Origin: CAZKVU01 sp964556475
Lineage (GTDB): Bacteria > Patescibacteriota > Microgenomatia > UBA1406 > HO2-37-13b
Direction of reading: 5' to 3'
DNA: 26,242 nt
NCBI GenBank assembly: GCA_964556475.1
Contig: CAZKVU010000013.1
Span: forward strand, 1-26,242
Of this stretch, positions 6,893-14,927 are shown piece by piece. The notes beneath the pieces are model-generated. The model saw only the letters and a program-made list of their open reading frames with translations, was not told where the DNA came from and made no database searches. The translations under genes and the position numbers were made by a program. Within the stretch, counting starts at the first letter, position 1, and each line of letters begins with the position of its first letter.

Positions 6893-7848
6893 ACGATGTT
6901 CGATGGCTCTTGCTTTGTTACTGCATTGCGTGCAATTAATAAGAATAAATCTTCAAGGTCTGGTTTGTGAATTTCAATATCAGAAATCCATATACCCTTT
7001 TGTGATAATCCAAACAAAGTTTTAGGGATCAATTGTTCATCAAGTTGGATTTCAATGCCATTATGCGGTTTTATTTCATAGTTTAGTGATTGTTCTTTTA
7101 GATACTCCTCTATCACTTCCCTTTTATCGCGATAAGTTAATGAAAGATGCGAGTGAGTTATATTTTTTGTTAAGTTTCCAGGGGTATCGTGCGCATAGAT
7201 TTTTCCGTTTTGTAAAAAAATAACGGTGTCACATATGCGTTCAACTTCGTCCATTTTATGGCTAGTAAACAAGATAGATAGATTTCTTTCCTGCTGTAAT
7301 CGCTCAATAAGAGCAAGCGTTTTATCAGCAATATCAGGATCAAGAGACGCTGTAGGTTCATCCATCAATAAAATTTCCGGGTCGTTCAGAAGTGACTTGA
7401 CAATGTTAACTCGAGTTTTTTGACCCGCTGATAAATCCCAGAAGATTCTATTGTGTAAATCTGTGATTTCAAGTAATTCTGAAAGTTCTTCAATTTTTTT
7501 CTGTTTATTTTCTATGGCGTAGAGCAATGCAAATACCTTCAGATTTTCAAGAACAGTGATACGCCCTTGCAAGCTGCTGTATGCTGACGTGTAATTGATT
7601 CGATGGAGACTTTCTTCCCTGTGATGGAAGAAATTTTTTCCAAAATAGTGAATTTCACCACCTGCTGGTTTGTTCAAACCAAGAAGCATTTGAATCGTTG
7701 TGGTCTTCCCTGCCCCATTCGGTCCAAGGAACCCGGTTATTTTTCCGCGAGGGATTGAAAAAGAAATATTATCAACGGCTCTAAACGAGCCAAAATCTTT
7801 TGTAAGATTCTTTACTTCTAAAACGATATCATGTTTGGTATCCCCCAT
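6889..7848 (-). CDS. ABC transporter ATP-binding protein
   Basis: 319 aa. Walker A GPNGAGKT at 42-49, ABC signature LSAGQ at 139-143 (Ala in place of the usual Gly), Walker B ILLMDE at 159-164, D-loop SLD, and switch His 197 (TSHKMDE). The Q-loop region reads TSAYSSLQGRITVLENL, as in the ABC-2 exporter subgroup that lacks the plain 'PQ' form. A ~90-residue C-terminal extension follows, as in DrrA/NatA-type ATPases. It is the first gene of the operon with the permease and the phosphatase. Its ATG is 6 nt from a perfect TATAAT on its own strand, predicting a leaderless mRNA. Confidence 0.95.
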   Translation of the reverse strand: MGDTKHDIVLEVKNLTKDFGSFRAVDNISFSIPRGKITGFLGPNGAGKTTTIQMLLGLNKPAGGEIHYFGKNFFHHREESLHRINYTSAYSSLQGRITVLENLKVFALLYAIENKQKKIEELSELLEITDLHNRIFWDLSAGQKTRVNIVKSLLNDPEILLMDEPTASLDPDIADKTLALIERLQQERNLSILFTSHKMDEVERICDTVIFLQNGKIYAHDTPGNLTKNITHSHLSLTYRDKREVIEEYLKEQSLNYEIKPHNGIEIQLDEQLIPKTLFGLSQKGIWISDIEIHKPDLEDLFLLIARNAVTKQEPSNIV

Positions 7849-7854
7849 ATCTGT

Positions 7855-7862
7855 ATTATAAT
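7855..7862. promoter_or_regulatory. symmetric shared -10 element between two divergent start codons
   Basis: ATTATAAT is its own reverse complement, so it carries TATAAT on both strands: 7857-7862 on plus and 7855-7860 on minus. Exactly 6 nt separate each hexamer from an ATG (7869 on plus, 7848 on minus). Only 20 bp lie between the two start codons, so both transcripts should start at or within 1-2 nt of the ATG. Plus-strand TTGGTA at 7835-7840 is a possible -35; none is clear for minus. Confidence 0.65.
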
Positions 7863-7868
7863 ATAAAC

Positions 7869-9041
7869 ATGCGACGACAAAATACGAATAAAGCGCATCA
7901 AAAGCGCAAAAAGTATATTTTGGTAGTCGCTGTTGCGGCGATTCTCATCGTCGCTTTTTTGGTCGCCAGATTTTTGACTTTTTACTCTCGCATAAGTTCT
8001 GACGGAGATACATGGGGAGGAATAATTCCAAAGGAAAAAAAGGTTTTTACGATTCTTATGATGGGATATGGTGGTCCAGGTCATGATGGTGCGTATTTGA
8101 CTGATACGATGATGGCAGTCCGCATTGATATTGACGCAAAAAAAGTACTGCTTGTTTCAGTTCCTCGCGATATTTGGGTGCAGCTTCCATCAAAGTCGGG
8201 TAAAAGTACGCACTCTAAGATTAATGCAGTCTACCAAGCCGGATTATTTCCTGATAAATACCCTGATATACCAGATAATTATTCAGGTGAAGATGGAGCC
8301 GCAGATATGGTTAAAAAAACTGTCGGCGATATTGTCGGGTTCAACATAGAGCAGATTATCGCGATAGACTTTGACGGGTTTAAGCAAGCAGTTGACACGC
8401 TTGGTGGCGTTGATGTAAATGTTGAGAGGTCGTTTAGTGATTATGAATACCCAATTACTGGCAAAGAGGATGATTTGTGTGGTGTGAGTCCTGATGATAC
8501 TGCAAAATTGGAAGAGCTTGAGAAAATAGCAACAGACTCCCCTAACCTTGCATATCCGTGTCGATATGAGGTATTAACATTTGACGCAGGAACACAGCAT
8601 ATGGATGGTGAAACTGCTCTCAAATTTGTCCGATCACGTCATTCCGCTCAAGACGGTGGCGATTTTAACAGAGCTCGTCGGCAGCAATTATTCTTACAGG
8701 CAATTAAAGAAAAAGTGTTAAGTATCGGCTTCATTCCAAAAATTTTGCCACTCATGAACAGTCTTGAAAAGAATATACGAACCGATATTCCGCTTGACCT
8801 TATGCAAAAATTGCTTAAAGAAGCACCGAGCGCATCTGATTATTCAATTCATCAAATTGTACTTGATACAGATACTTATCTTGAGAATGGCGTATCTGCA
8901 GATCGTCAGTTTATTCTAAAATCTCGTGATGGTGAAGGAAATTGGCAGTCCTTGCAGCGAGACATTCAAAATTACATTCAGGATATAACACCAACTCCTT
9001 CCCCACTCCCCCTTCCGACAAAGAAGCCATTTAGATATTAA
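7869..9041 (+). CDS. LCP (LytR-CpsA-Psr) family cell-envelope glycopolymer transferase
   Basis: 390 aa. A basic N-terminus is followed by one membrane helix (~16-38). The LCP domain runs from ~60 to 285: FTILMMGYGG, LTDTMMAVRID (Asp 79), SVPRD at 98-102, SKINAVYQAG at 116-125, then IIAIDFDGFKQAVDTLGGVDV, LKFVRSRHS with Arg 255 and 257, and GGDFNRARRQQ. An insertion at ~190-233 carries Cys 204 and Cys 231, which could form a disulfide. LCP enzymes move glycopolymers from undecaprenyl carriers to peptidoglycan or surface proteins outside the membrane. The C-terminus is a Pro/Thr-rich tail without a LytR_C domain; such a domain is present in the gene at 544-1461. Predicted leaderless start, divergent from the ABC exporter operon. 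Confidence 0.93.
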   Translation: MRRQNTNKAHQKRKKYILVVAVAAILIVAFLVARFLTFYSRISSDGDTWGGIIPKEKKVFTILMMGYGGPGHDGAYLTDTMMAVRIDIDAKKVLLVSVPRDIWVQLPSKSGKSTHSKINAVYQAGLFPDKYPDIPDNYSGEDGAADMVKKTVGDIVGFNIEQIIAIDFDGFKQAVDTLGGVDVNVERSFSDYEYPITGKEDDLCGVSPDDTAKLEELEKIATDSPNLAYPCRYEVLTFDAGTQHMDGETALKFVRSRHSAQDGGDFNRARRQQLFLQAIKEKVLSIGFIPKILPLMNSLEKNIRTDIPLDLMQKLLKEAPSASDYSIHQIVLDTDTYLENGVSADRQFILKSRDGEGNWQSLQRDIQNYIQDITPTPSPLPLPTKKPFRY

Positions 9042-9102
9042 AACAATATTAAACTTTTGATAAATCAAGGGACATAAGGAGCCCATATTTCGGTGTGATC
9101 AA

Positions 9103-9131
9103 TTGACCTATAGTTTTATCAATGGTATACT
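9103..9131 (+). promoter_or_regulatory. sigma-70-type promoter of the ECF-sigma-like gene
   Basis: TTGACC (9103-9108), a 17-bp spacer and TATACT (9126-9131). The start codon at 9149 lies 17 nt after the -10, giving a leader of roughly 10 nt. The spacer begins with a CCTATAGTTTT stretch that also occurs, on the minus strand, in the promoter at 26116-26144. Confidence 0.65.
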
Positions 9132-9148
9132 AGGATGCTTAGACTTTT

Positions 9149-9766
9149 ATGACTATTGATGAACCACAATACGACGGTCATGGTGATTATCCATGGCATT
9201 CCTGGGAGGATATGAATACACCACGGGTAGTGATCGCTGATGTATTGCCACCCGAACAGGAAGCATTGCTTGTCGCACAAGCAGCGCAAGGAAATCGAGT
9301 GGCATTTGGAAGATTGTATGACGCGCACTTTGATTCTGTATATGACATTGCTGCTCGTATAGAGGGAAACCAACCTGATGCTGAGGCACTTACAGACCGT
9401 GCAATGAGCCGCCACTTAACACGAGTTGAATCAGGCGATCAAACAGTTATGCAGGCTCCTTATCTTCATGTCTTACTAGTTGATCTTGCAGAAGAAGCTA
9501 GAAGAGCTATATCACTTCGAGAGCGAGTTCAAAGAAGGCTTCTGCAAAGAGTTTTTCCTGAAAGATATGCGGCAATAATTCCTGATTTTTGGCTGCACTT
9601 CGACAGAGATGATCGCATGATTATTTCTCTTGTATATAGCGGAGGCATGACACCACAAGAAGCGGCTGATACTTTACATTGCGATGTTTATTATTGTATG
9701 GAAGTTCTCGATCATGCTCGTGAGCTTGCGTCAGCAACATCAGCAGAATTCCCTGAAACTGAGTAA
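9149..9766 (+). CDS. ECF-type sigma factor-like protein (divergent)
   Basis: 205 aa. Residues ~38-90 look like sigma region 2: LLVAQAAQGNRVAFGRLYDAHFDSVYDIAAR, then an acidic segment and LTDRAMSRHL. Residues ~150-195 look like region 4: DDRMIISLVYSGGMTPQEAADTLHCDVYYCMEVLDHARELA, a helix-turn-helix in the usual 'L.Y.GGM...EAA..L..S...V...L..AR' layout. The promoter-melting part of region 2 is poorly conserved. ECF sigma factors direct RNA polymerase to envelope- or stress-related promoters. There is a ~35-residue N-terminal extension of unknown role. A one-TM protein follows 21 nt later with its own -10, but that protein lacks the cytoplasmic domain of a typical anti-sigma factor. The assignment rests on pattern only. 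Confidence 0.6.
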   Translation: MTIDEPQYDGHGDYPWHSWEDMNTPRVVIADVLPPEQEALLVAQAAQGNRVAFGRLYDAHFDSVYDIAARIEGNQPDAEALTDRAMSRHLTRVESGDQTVMQAPYLHVLLVDLAEEARRAISLRERVQRRLLQRVFPERYAAIIPDFWLHFDRDDRMIISLVYSGGMTPQEAADTLHCDVYYCMEVLDHARELASATSAEFPETE

Positions 9767-9774
9767 AACTTTTG

Positions 9775-9780
9775 TATAAT
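9775..9780 (+). promoter_or_regulatory. -10 hexamer directly before the 9788 start codon
   Basis: TATAAT (context TTTGTATAATAAA), 7 nt before the ATG, overlapping the end of the sigma-like gene's 3' region. It predicts a leaderless transcript for the one-TM protein gene. No good -35 is visible. Confidence 0.5.
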
Positions 9781-9787
9781 AAACAAT

Positions 9788-10303
9788 ATGTCGAATAAAA
9801 CAGTTGTCATGCTTGTTGCCTCACTACTTGTTTTGAGCGGCGTTTTATATTTAAAACATCAGCAGGATCTTAAGAATATAAACAGCCAAATGACATCTAT
9901 CCCCTCAATTAAAGAAGCATACAAGAGCGGCATGAGCGTTCAGTGCATCCATGAGGAGCCGAATGGAAGCGTCCGCGTTTTTGTACGCGATGGCGGCCTC
10001 CGTTTTGATAACACACTCCCCAATTATAAGGGCATGATTCGTCATTATGTGAATAAAGATGACGTTTCCCACATTTGGAGGAATGAAAAAGGAGTTATTT
10101 TTAGAGATATCAGCAAAAATACGTATGGTAAGGTTTCTCCTCTCTTTATCACCACAGATCAGGCGCTGGATATCGTAGCCGAATATAAGGATTCATGTGT
10201 GATTGCCCGCTTTGAAGATGAAGTATTTGATAACATCTCAAATGTTTCATTCACTGATGTGCGGACAAATGCTGAGGCTGCTCTTCTTCCTAAGGAATTG
10301 TAA
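9788..10303 (+). CDS. one-TM exported protein of unknown function
   Basis: 171 aa. The N-terminus MSNKTVVMLVASLLVLSGVLYL is a single membrane helix or uncleaved signal anchor (~5-22). The remaining ~145 residues are soluble and mixed alpha/beta, with no motif I recognise; Cys 53 and Cys 137 could pair outside the membrane. It follows the sigma-like gene on the same strand and has its own predicted -10. Topology (almost no cytoplasmic part) argues against an anti-sigma factor. The gene is complete and ends one base before the assembly gap. Confidence 0.75.
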   Translation: MSNKTVVMLVASLLVLSGVLYLKHQQDLKNINSQMTSIPSIKEAYKSGMSVQCIHEEPNGSVRVFVRDGGLRFDNTLPNYKGMIRHYVNKDDVSHIWRNEKGVIFRDISKNTYGKVSPLFITTDQALDIVAEYKDSCVIARFEDEVFDNISNVSFTDVRTNAEAALLPKEL

Positions 10304-10304
10304 G

Positions 10305-10404
10305 NNNNNNNNNNNNNNNNNNNNNNNNNNNNNNNNNNNNNNNNNNNNNNNNNNNNNNNNNNNNNNNNNNNNNNNNNNNNNNNNNNNNNNNNNNNNNNNN
10401 NNNN
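10305..10404. other. assembly gap (100 N)
   Basis: Exactly 100 N, a standard placeholder for a scaffold join of unknown size. It removes the C-terminus and stop of the surface-protein gene that ends here on the minus strand. The low-complexity Pro/Thr-coding sequence next to it probably caused the assembly break. Confidence 0.98.
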
Positions 10405-11570
10405 AGTGTTGGGACCGGAGTAACTGATGGGCTGACACCAGGCTTTAATGTTGGCGTTGGTGCTTTTGGTGTTGATGATGGCGTCTTGTTTACAACGATA
10501 ATGTCAGTCGGTGTTGGCGAACTTGATGTTGTCGTACTAGAGCATGTTTCTGAGTCTCGATATGGACTGGAGGCTTGTTTTGAGCCACATGAGTTTACAG
10601 CCTCAACAGTACATCTGTATGTGTGACCTGCAACCGCTGTGAACTTTGAGCTTGTTCCATCGACCTCTTTGAATGGTTCGTACTCAGCGAGTTTCTTACC
10701 GGTGGTTGTATCAGTTACAGCCACTTTATATTTATCAGCTCCTGACACGCCCGTCCAAGAACAAGTCCCTGTTGTACAGGAGATCGAAAGGTTTGCTACA
10801 TGATTTGGCGGTGCACATACGATTTCAGTTGTCGGTGTTGGTGCTGTTGTTGGCGTCAATGTTGCTGTTGGCTTAGGAGTTGCTGTTGGTGTTGATGATG
10901 GTGTTGGTGTAGCGCTTGGAGTCACACCTGGCGGCAATGTTGGCGTTGGTCCAGTTGGCGTTGGTGATGGTGTTAATGATGGTGTCGCTGTTGGTGTTGG
11001 TGAACTTGTCGGTGTGGCAGTTGGTGTTACGCTTGCCTTCGGACACTCAGTTTCGCTGTCACATTTCCCATCAGAGTTACAGAATAAGTCTTGTCGGCAT
11101 TGCGCAATATTGTCACCACAAGGACTGCCGCATTCGCCGAGCGTCTCTGGCGTTGGTGATGGTGATGGCGTTGGTGAATTTGATGGTTCAGGCAAGCCGA
11201 TACATGTTGCCTCATCAGTCGGCATACATGCTGGGATACCACAGTCGAGTTTACAGGTAAATTTCTGATCCGGCTTCTCCATCTTTACTTTAAAAAGATA
11301 GTTTGGATGTCCTGATTTACCTGGATCAACAGTTTGCGGTGAGTCCGGGCTGCCGTCGACTGTTACTGTACATGTTTTTCCGGCAGGAACCTCTCCAACC
11401 GTACAGGTAATTTGATGAGTAAATTCCTCAGCAGCTCTGTTTTGAGTGGTAATTCGGTTCCGGACAAGAAAAATGCCGGCCAAAACACCAATAACAAGCA
11501 CCAGAATACCAACAACCATCATGAAGTTCTTTTTTTTATCGTTTCCGGATGATGCTGCTGAAAATGCCAT
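10405..11570 (-). CDS. membrane-anchored surface protein: Cys-rich module, Pro/Thr linkers, fibronectin type III-like domain; 3' end in gap
   Basis: At least 388 aa; the end is lost in the gap. A membrane helix at ~17-36 is followed by the juxtamembrane motif NRAAE (44-48), shared with the upstream gene. Next come a small beta domain with paired Cys, a six-Cys module (CGSPCGDNIAQC...LFCNSDGKC), a ~70-residue linker of TP/SP repeats, and a fibronectin type III-like domain (NHVANLSISC, CSWTGVSGADKYKVAV, HTYRCTVEAVNSCG). A second Pro/Thr-rich stretch leads into the gap. It is the third gene of an operon, starting 9 nt after the stop of the 607-aa gene, with no Shine-Dalgarno sequence. It is probably exposed on the cell surface as an adhesin or structural protein; the role is inferred from layout only. 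Confidence 0.85.
10827..11025. repeat. low-complexity Pro/Thr/Ser-coding repeat
   Basis: The plus strand is a GTTGGTG/GATGGTG-type low-complexity run, read on the minus strand as TPT, TPS and SPTPT repeats. The motif PGVTPS / PGVSPS occurs twice in the protein (near 10915 and near 10430). Length variation between strains and mis-assembly are both likely here. Confidence 0.7.
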
Positions 11571-11579
11571 AGTCTATAT

Positions 11580-13403
11580 TTATTGTAATGGTGCGCAACT
11601 TGCTTTAACTTGTGCTTTACACGCTCCTGGCGTTGGTGATGGAGATGGTGAAAGCGACGGTGTTGGCTCTGAACAGTAACACGCTTTCTTTTCTCCACTT
11701 GGTAAATCGCCACATTCATTATCTGGATGCATGACGCAGCGATAGTCAGGCCCAGTTCCAGTACCACCGTTTACATCGACACAACTCATTCCACTTGGAC
11801 ATTTAGAGTTTGCTGGGTTACAGCTGTCATAACAGGCTAAATCTCCCGGAGGCGGTGGTGGTGGAGGCGGAGGTGTTCCTGGATTGTCATTGTTACAGGT
11901 AACCGCGATTCGCTTTGTACAGATTTCTACAGTGTTGTCTTTGAGTTTACAGGTAAGGGATATGTCATACACCCCTGGATCTTCATATTGATTATTGTTT
12001 GATCTGCCAGCCTTCTCAGTTGGTACCGGTTTCCCTCCTCCAAAGTCAAATTCGTCCCAGTTGATCCAGCCATCAGATCCTGGCTCAATTGTTGGTTGAA
12101 GAATTGACTGCTTACCTGCATCAATACAGGTTGGGCCCTTCTTGTCATTGCTCGGGTATCCTCGACCTGGAGGATTTTGGGGCTGTTCATTACCTCCGAC
12201 AAATCCAGGTGGATTAAAGTTATCAATCGCTGGGCTATTAAAGTCAATATTACATTTATCAGAACATGATTCACCTTTATTTACGGTACAGTCCCAGAAT
12301 GATGGGTCGCCTGGGTGAAGATGGGCATCCTTTTCCATGCCAGCCTTTATCGTACATGTTTTCTTCTCAACCCACATCGGCTGTGGATCAGTACAGATTG
12401 GACAACAGGACTTACATCCGACTTTACAGGTAAGTTTTTCAGTTGGCGGTGGTTCATCAGCTGGATCCTCACATTGAAGTTTCTTAGTTATGTTTTCGAT
12501 TTCCAAATCATACTCACGACACCCTTCACTATCACTCGCATCACCTTGATGACATCGAAATTCTATTGCCTGTTCTTTTTCTACGTCTTTACCATTATCA
12601 TTAATACACGCATTTGCGCCTGGTTTTGCTGGATCAGGTGTCGCAGTTGGGAATGCTTTGACAATCGTGCCTGTTTTTCTATCTTTGAGTTCAATTCGCG
12701 AACAGTTAACACAGAATACGTCGCCTGTTTTTGGATCTGGAGTAGGAAGAATAATTTTTCCATCATCGATACCAGGCTGTCGTGGATGATATGTTGGATA
12801 CCTGGTTACACCTTTAATGATGTCTTCACAAGCACACTTTTTATTTTCACAACCCGGCACTTTCTTACGTTCGCAGGTTGATTTACCCTCGCCTGCTCCT
12901 TTACACGATTCGGCAATTTTTTTTCCGCCACTACCATCGTCAACTTTACAACACTCATCTGGAACAACAACATTTTCCAGCTTACATATCGCCTCTGCTT
13001 TACCGTCTTTATTAGGATCAGGATCAAGGAAATATTCCTTGGTGACTACTTTTTCAAATGGGATAATGAGTGGGTCTGTTGAGTGATCTCCAGGAGGAAG
13101 GCTCACCTGTTGTTCATCCAATCCCCCATTAAAATGAACTTTTGCGCCAGCTTCATTTAAGATGTATACCTTTCCTTGCGCTGCAGGAGGAGGACCCGGA
13201 TCTTCCGGATCGCGTTTAAGGGTGTAATACACCTTACAATTGATGACTGGCAGTGTATCTTGGAAGCATGCTCCCCCTTCAGCTGCCCGATTACGTATAT
13301 CAATTGGTCCTTTAAGAGCTTGAAAGCCTGCCAGAATACCGAGTATTACCAGAAGGATTGCTCCGATTCCTATGACTAATTTTAGATTTTTTTTATCTTT
13401 CAT
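11580..13403 (-). CDS. large Cys-rich membrane-anchored surface protein with polyproline run
   Basis: 607 aa. Membrane helix at ~9-28, then NRAAE at 38-42 as in the downstream gene. The exported part holds about 39 cysteines, with clusters such as CKVGCKSCCPICTD and CENKKCACED, implying many disulfides or metal binding. A PKD-like beta segment is visible near 455-505 (DPGVYDISLTCKL, then KRIAVTC). Nine consecutive prolines (511-519, encoded at 11847-11873) lead into a six-Cys module (CYDSCNPANSKCPSGMSC) related to the one in the next gene, and a short SP/TP tail. It is the second gene of the operon, 2 nt after the first. Likely a surface structure or adhesion component; no enzymatic motif is visible. 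Confidence 0.88.
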   Translation of the reverse strand: MKDKKNLKLVIGIGAILLVILGILAGFQALKGPIDIRNRAAEGGACFQDTLPVINCKVYYTLKRDPEDPGPPPAAQGKVYILNEAGAKVHFNGGLDEQQVSLPPGDHSTDPLIIPFEKVVTKEYFLDPDPNKDGKAEAICKLENVVVPDECCKVDDGSGGKKIAESCKGAGEGKSTCERKKVPGCENKKCACEDIIKGVTRYPTYHPRQPGIDDGKIILPTPDPKTGDVFCVNCSRIELKDRKTGTIVKAFPTATPDPAKPGANACINDNGKDVEKEQAIEFRCHQGDASDSEGCREYDLEIENITKKLQCEDPADEPPPTEKLTCKVGCKSCCPICTDPQPMWVEKKTCTIKAGMEKDAHLHPGDPSFWDCTVNKGESCSDKCNIDFNSPAIDNFNPPGFVGGNEQPQNPPGRGYPSNDKKGPTCIDAGKQSILQPTIEPGSDGWINWDEFDFGGGKPVPTEKAGRSNNNQYEDPGVYDISLTCKLKDNTVEICTKRIAVTCNNDNPGTPPPPPPPPPGDLACYDSCNPANSKCPSGMSCVDVNGGTGTGPDYRCVMHPDNECGDLPSGEKKACYCSEPTPSLSPSPSPTPGACKAQVKASCAPLQ

Positions 13404-13405
13404 GT

Positions 13406-14017
13406 TTATTTTGCATCACAATTTGGACAATCCAAAATAACATTTTGAATATCCAGCTCAGGTATTACACAGGCTTCAGGTGTGTCATTTGGTATATCAT
13501 TTTCGGGTTTGGTGACAACAGGCACAGGTGTTGCTGTTGGTGAGTTGCTTGGCGGTCGACAACAGACTATTCGTGTTGGTGTTGAACCTGTCGAAGAGCC
13601 GTCTCCACTGTCGCCTCCGATTACTGAAGAGCCAACGGTTGAGCCGATTCCCCCATCTGAGGATCCTCCGATTGAAGCCCCTGTATTCGTTCGTACCGTT
13701 GATGTAGTTGGTCCTTCAAATATGACGATGTCCCCACCAGGACATAGTGTTGATGCATCTGCTGGTGAGGTCGCTGTGGTGGAGCTGAGCTGCTTGTATC
13801 CATCCGGACACGAAGGTGCAACAATTGGTGTTTGTGCAGGAGTAGTCAGTGACTGGGTGTTTTGGAGTGCAATAGCGCCAACTCCTACCAAAACAACCAG
13901 AGCGAGCATGCCTCCAAGAGCAAGAATATTTTTTGGACTTCGTGTACCAAAAAAGGAACCCCTCGGACGGGCTCCGCTTAGTGAAATCGGTGTATAATTT
14001 CTCGTATTTTCGGCCAT
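13406..14017 (-). CDS. membrane-anchored Ser/Thr/Gly-rich exported protein
   Basis: 203 aa. The cytoplasmic N-terminus is ~30 residues with basic patches, followed by one membrane helix at ~31-50 (LALGGMLALVVLVGVGAIAL). The outside part is low complexity: Ser/Thr-rich, then a Gly/Ser stretch at ~115-145, then two small Cys-containing segments (RIVCCRPP and CVIPELDIQNVILDCPNCDAK). It lacks the NRAAE motif of its two operon partners. It is the first gene of the surface-protein operon, with a predicted -10 6 nt before its ATG. It may be a linker or small subunit of the same surface structure, which is inference from the operon. Confidence 0.8.
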   Translation of the reverse strand: MAENTRNYTPISLSGARPRGSFFGTRSPKNILALGGMLALVVLVGVGAIALQNTQSLTTPAQTPIVAPSCPDGYKQLSSTTATSPADASTLCPGGDIVIFEGPTTSTVRTNTGASIGGSSDGGIGSTVGSSVIGGDSGDGSSTGSTPTRIVCCRPPSNSPTATPVPVVTKPENDIPNDTPEACVIPELDIQNVILDCPNCDAK

Positions 14018-14023
14018 TAGATC

Positions 14024-14029
14024 AATATA
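14024..14029 (-). promoter_or_regulatory. -10 hexamer of the surface-protein operon
   Basis: On the minus strand TATATT (context TAGTATATT) ends 6 nt before the ATG at 14017, predicting a leaderless operon mRNA. No clear -35. Confidence 0.45.
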
Positions 14030-14078
14030 CTACGCTGATTTAATCATTGTGACACATTCAAAAAAAAATTGCAATCAA

Positions 14079-14846
14079 TTACTCAGCGAAGAAGCGAGCG
14101 ATGTCATTCTCTGTAAGAAGATGTGTCTGTTTTGGCTTGAGCTGTATATCCTCGAGTTTAAAATTCCCAATGGATATACGCACGAGAATAATAACTTCCA
14201 GATCAATCATGCCGAGCGATCGTCTAATTTGCCTATTGCGACCTTCGTGTAATGTAATCAGAAGCTCAACTCTGTGGCGGACCTCATTAAACTCAACAAT
14301 CTCAATATTCATAGGCAATGTACGCTTCCCTTTTATCGTGATTCCCTTAGCAATACGCCCCAATTTACTTTTAAGAATATTGTCAGTGTAATCCTTTGGT
14401 GTAACTGCCGTAACCCGATACGTCTTAGGAATATGTTTTGATGGATGCATAAGCCGCTGAGATAAATCACCATCATTAGTCAAGATAATAAGACCTTCTG
14501 AATCCTTATCAAGCCTTCCAATAGGAAAAAGTCTTTTGTGAGTTGGGACAAGACTGCTGATAATTGGCGCAGAACCTTGTTTCCTCATTGATGTAACAAA
14601 GCCTTTTGGCTTATAAAGGGCAAGCGTGATCTTCTCACTGGTAGTGGAGACTTTTTTCCACGAATAGGAATTATTTTTTTCAACTAGAATTTCAACCTCA
14701 GCAACATCAGGATCAATCTTAACGCCAAGTTTTTTAATAACCTTTCCATTTAGTCGTACATTCCCCTTTTCAATGAGCGAATCTGCATTGCGGCGCGATG
14801 TAATGCCTGCCTGCGAAAGAAAATGATTAAGTCGAATGAGTGACAT
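14079..14846 (-). CDS. RsuA/RluB/RluE/RluF-family pseudouridine synthase
   Basis: 255 aa. The N-terminal S4 RNA-binding domain (~2-50: RLNHFLSQAGITSRRNADSLI, then VRLNGKVIKK) is followed by the catalytic domain. The signature GRLDKDSEGLIILTNDG carries the catalytic Asp at 113. LYKPKGFVTS and the late EGRNRQIRRSLG motif match the family. It converts uridine to pseudouridine in rRNA (RluB type on 23S, RsuA on 16S); the S4 domain and length slightly favour RluB, but the site cannot be read from the sequence. Cytoplasmic. Predicted leaderless start. It lies between the A2M-like gene and the surface operon, all on the minus strand, but has its own -10. Confidence 0.93.
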   Translation of the reverse strand: MSLIRLNHFLSQAGITSRRNADSLIEKGNVRLNGKVIKKLGVKIDPDVAEVEILVEKNNSYSWKKVSTTSEKITLALYKPKGFVTSMRKQGSAPIISSLVPTHKRLFPIGRLDKDSEGLIILTNDGDLSQRLMHPSKHIPKTYRVTAVTPKDYTDNILKSKLGRIAKGITIKGKRTLPMNIEIVEFNEVRHRVELLITLHEGRNRQIRRSLGMIDLEVIILVRISIGNFKLEDIQLKPKQTHLLTENDIARFFAE

Positions 14847-14852
14847 GCAGAT

Positions 14853-14858
14853 ATTGTA
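14853..14858 (-). promoter_or_regulatory. -10 hexamer of the pseudouridine synthase gene
   Basis: TACAAT on the minus strand, 6 nt before the ATG at 14846. No recognisable -35. Confidence 0.45.
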
Positions 14859-14927
14859 TCATTTGAGGCATATTTAGTAGTTTGTATTTAAAATGTACGG
14901 AGTCATTTTCATGTCTATTGATTTTCA

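Noticed and set aside
12315..12881. 188-aa plus-strand frame and similar long frames opposite the surface-protein operon
   Set aside because: Antisense to well-supported coding sequence; aromatic-rich composition typical of reverse-strand shadows.
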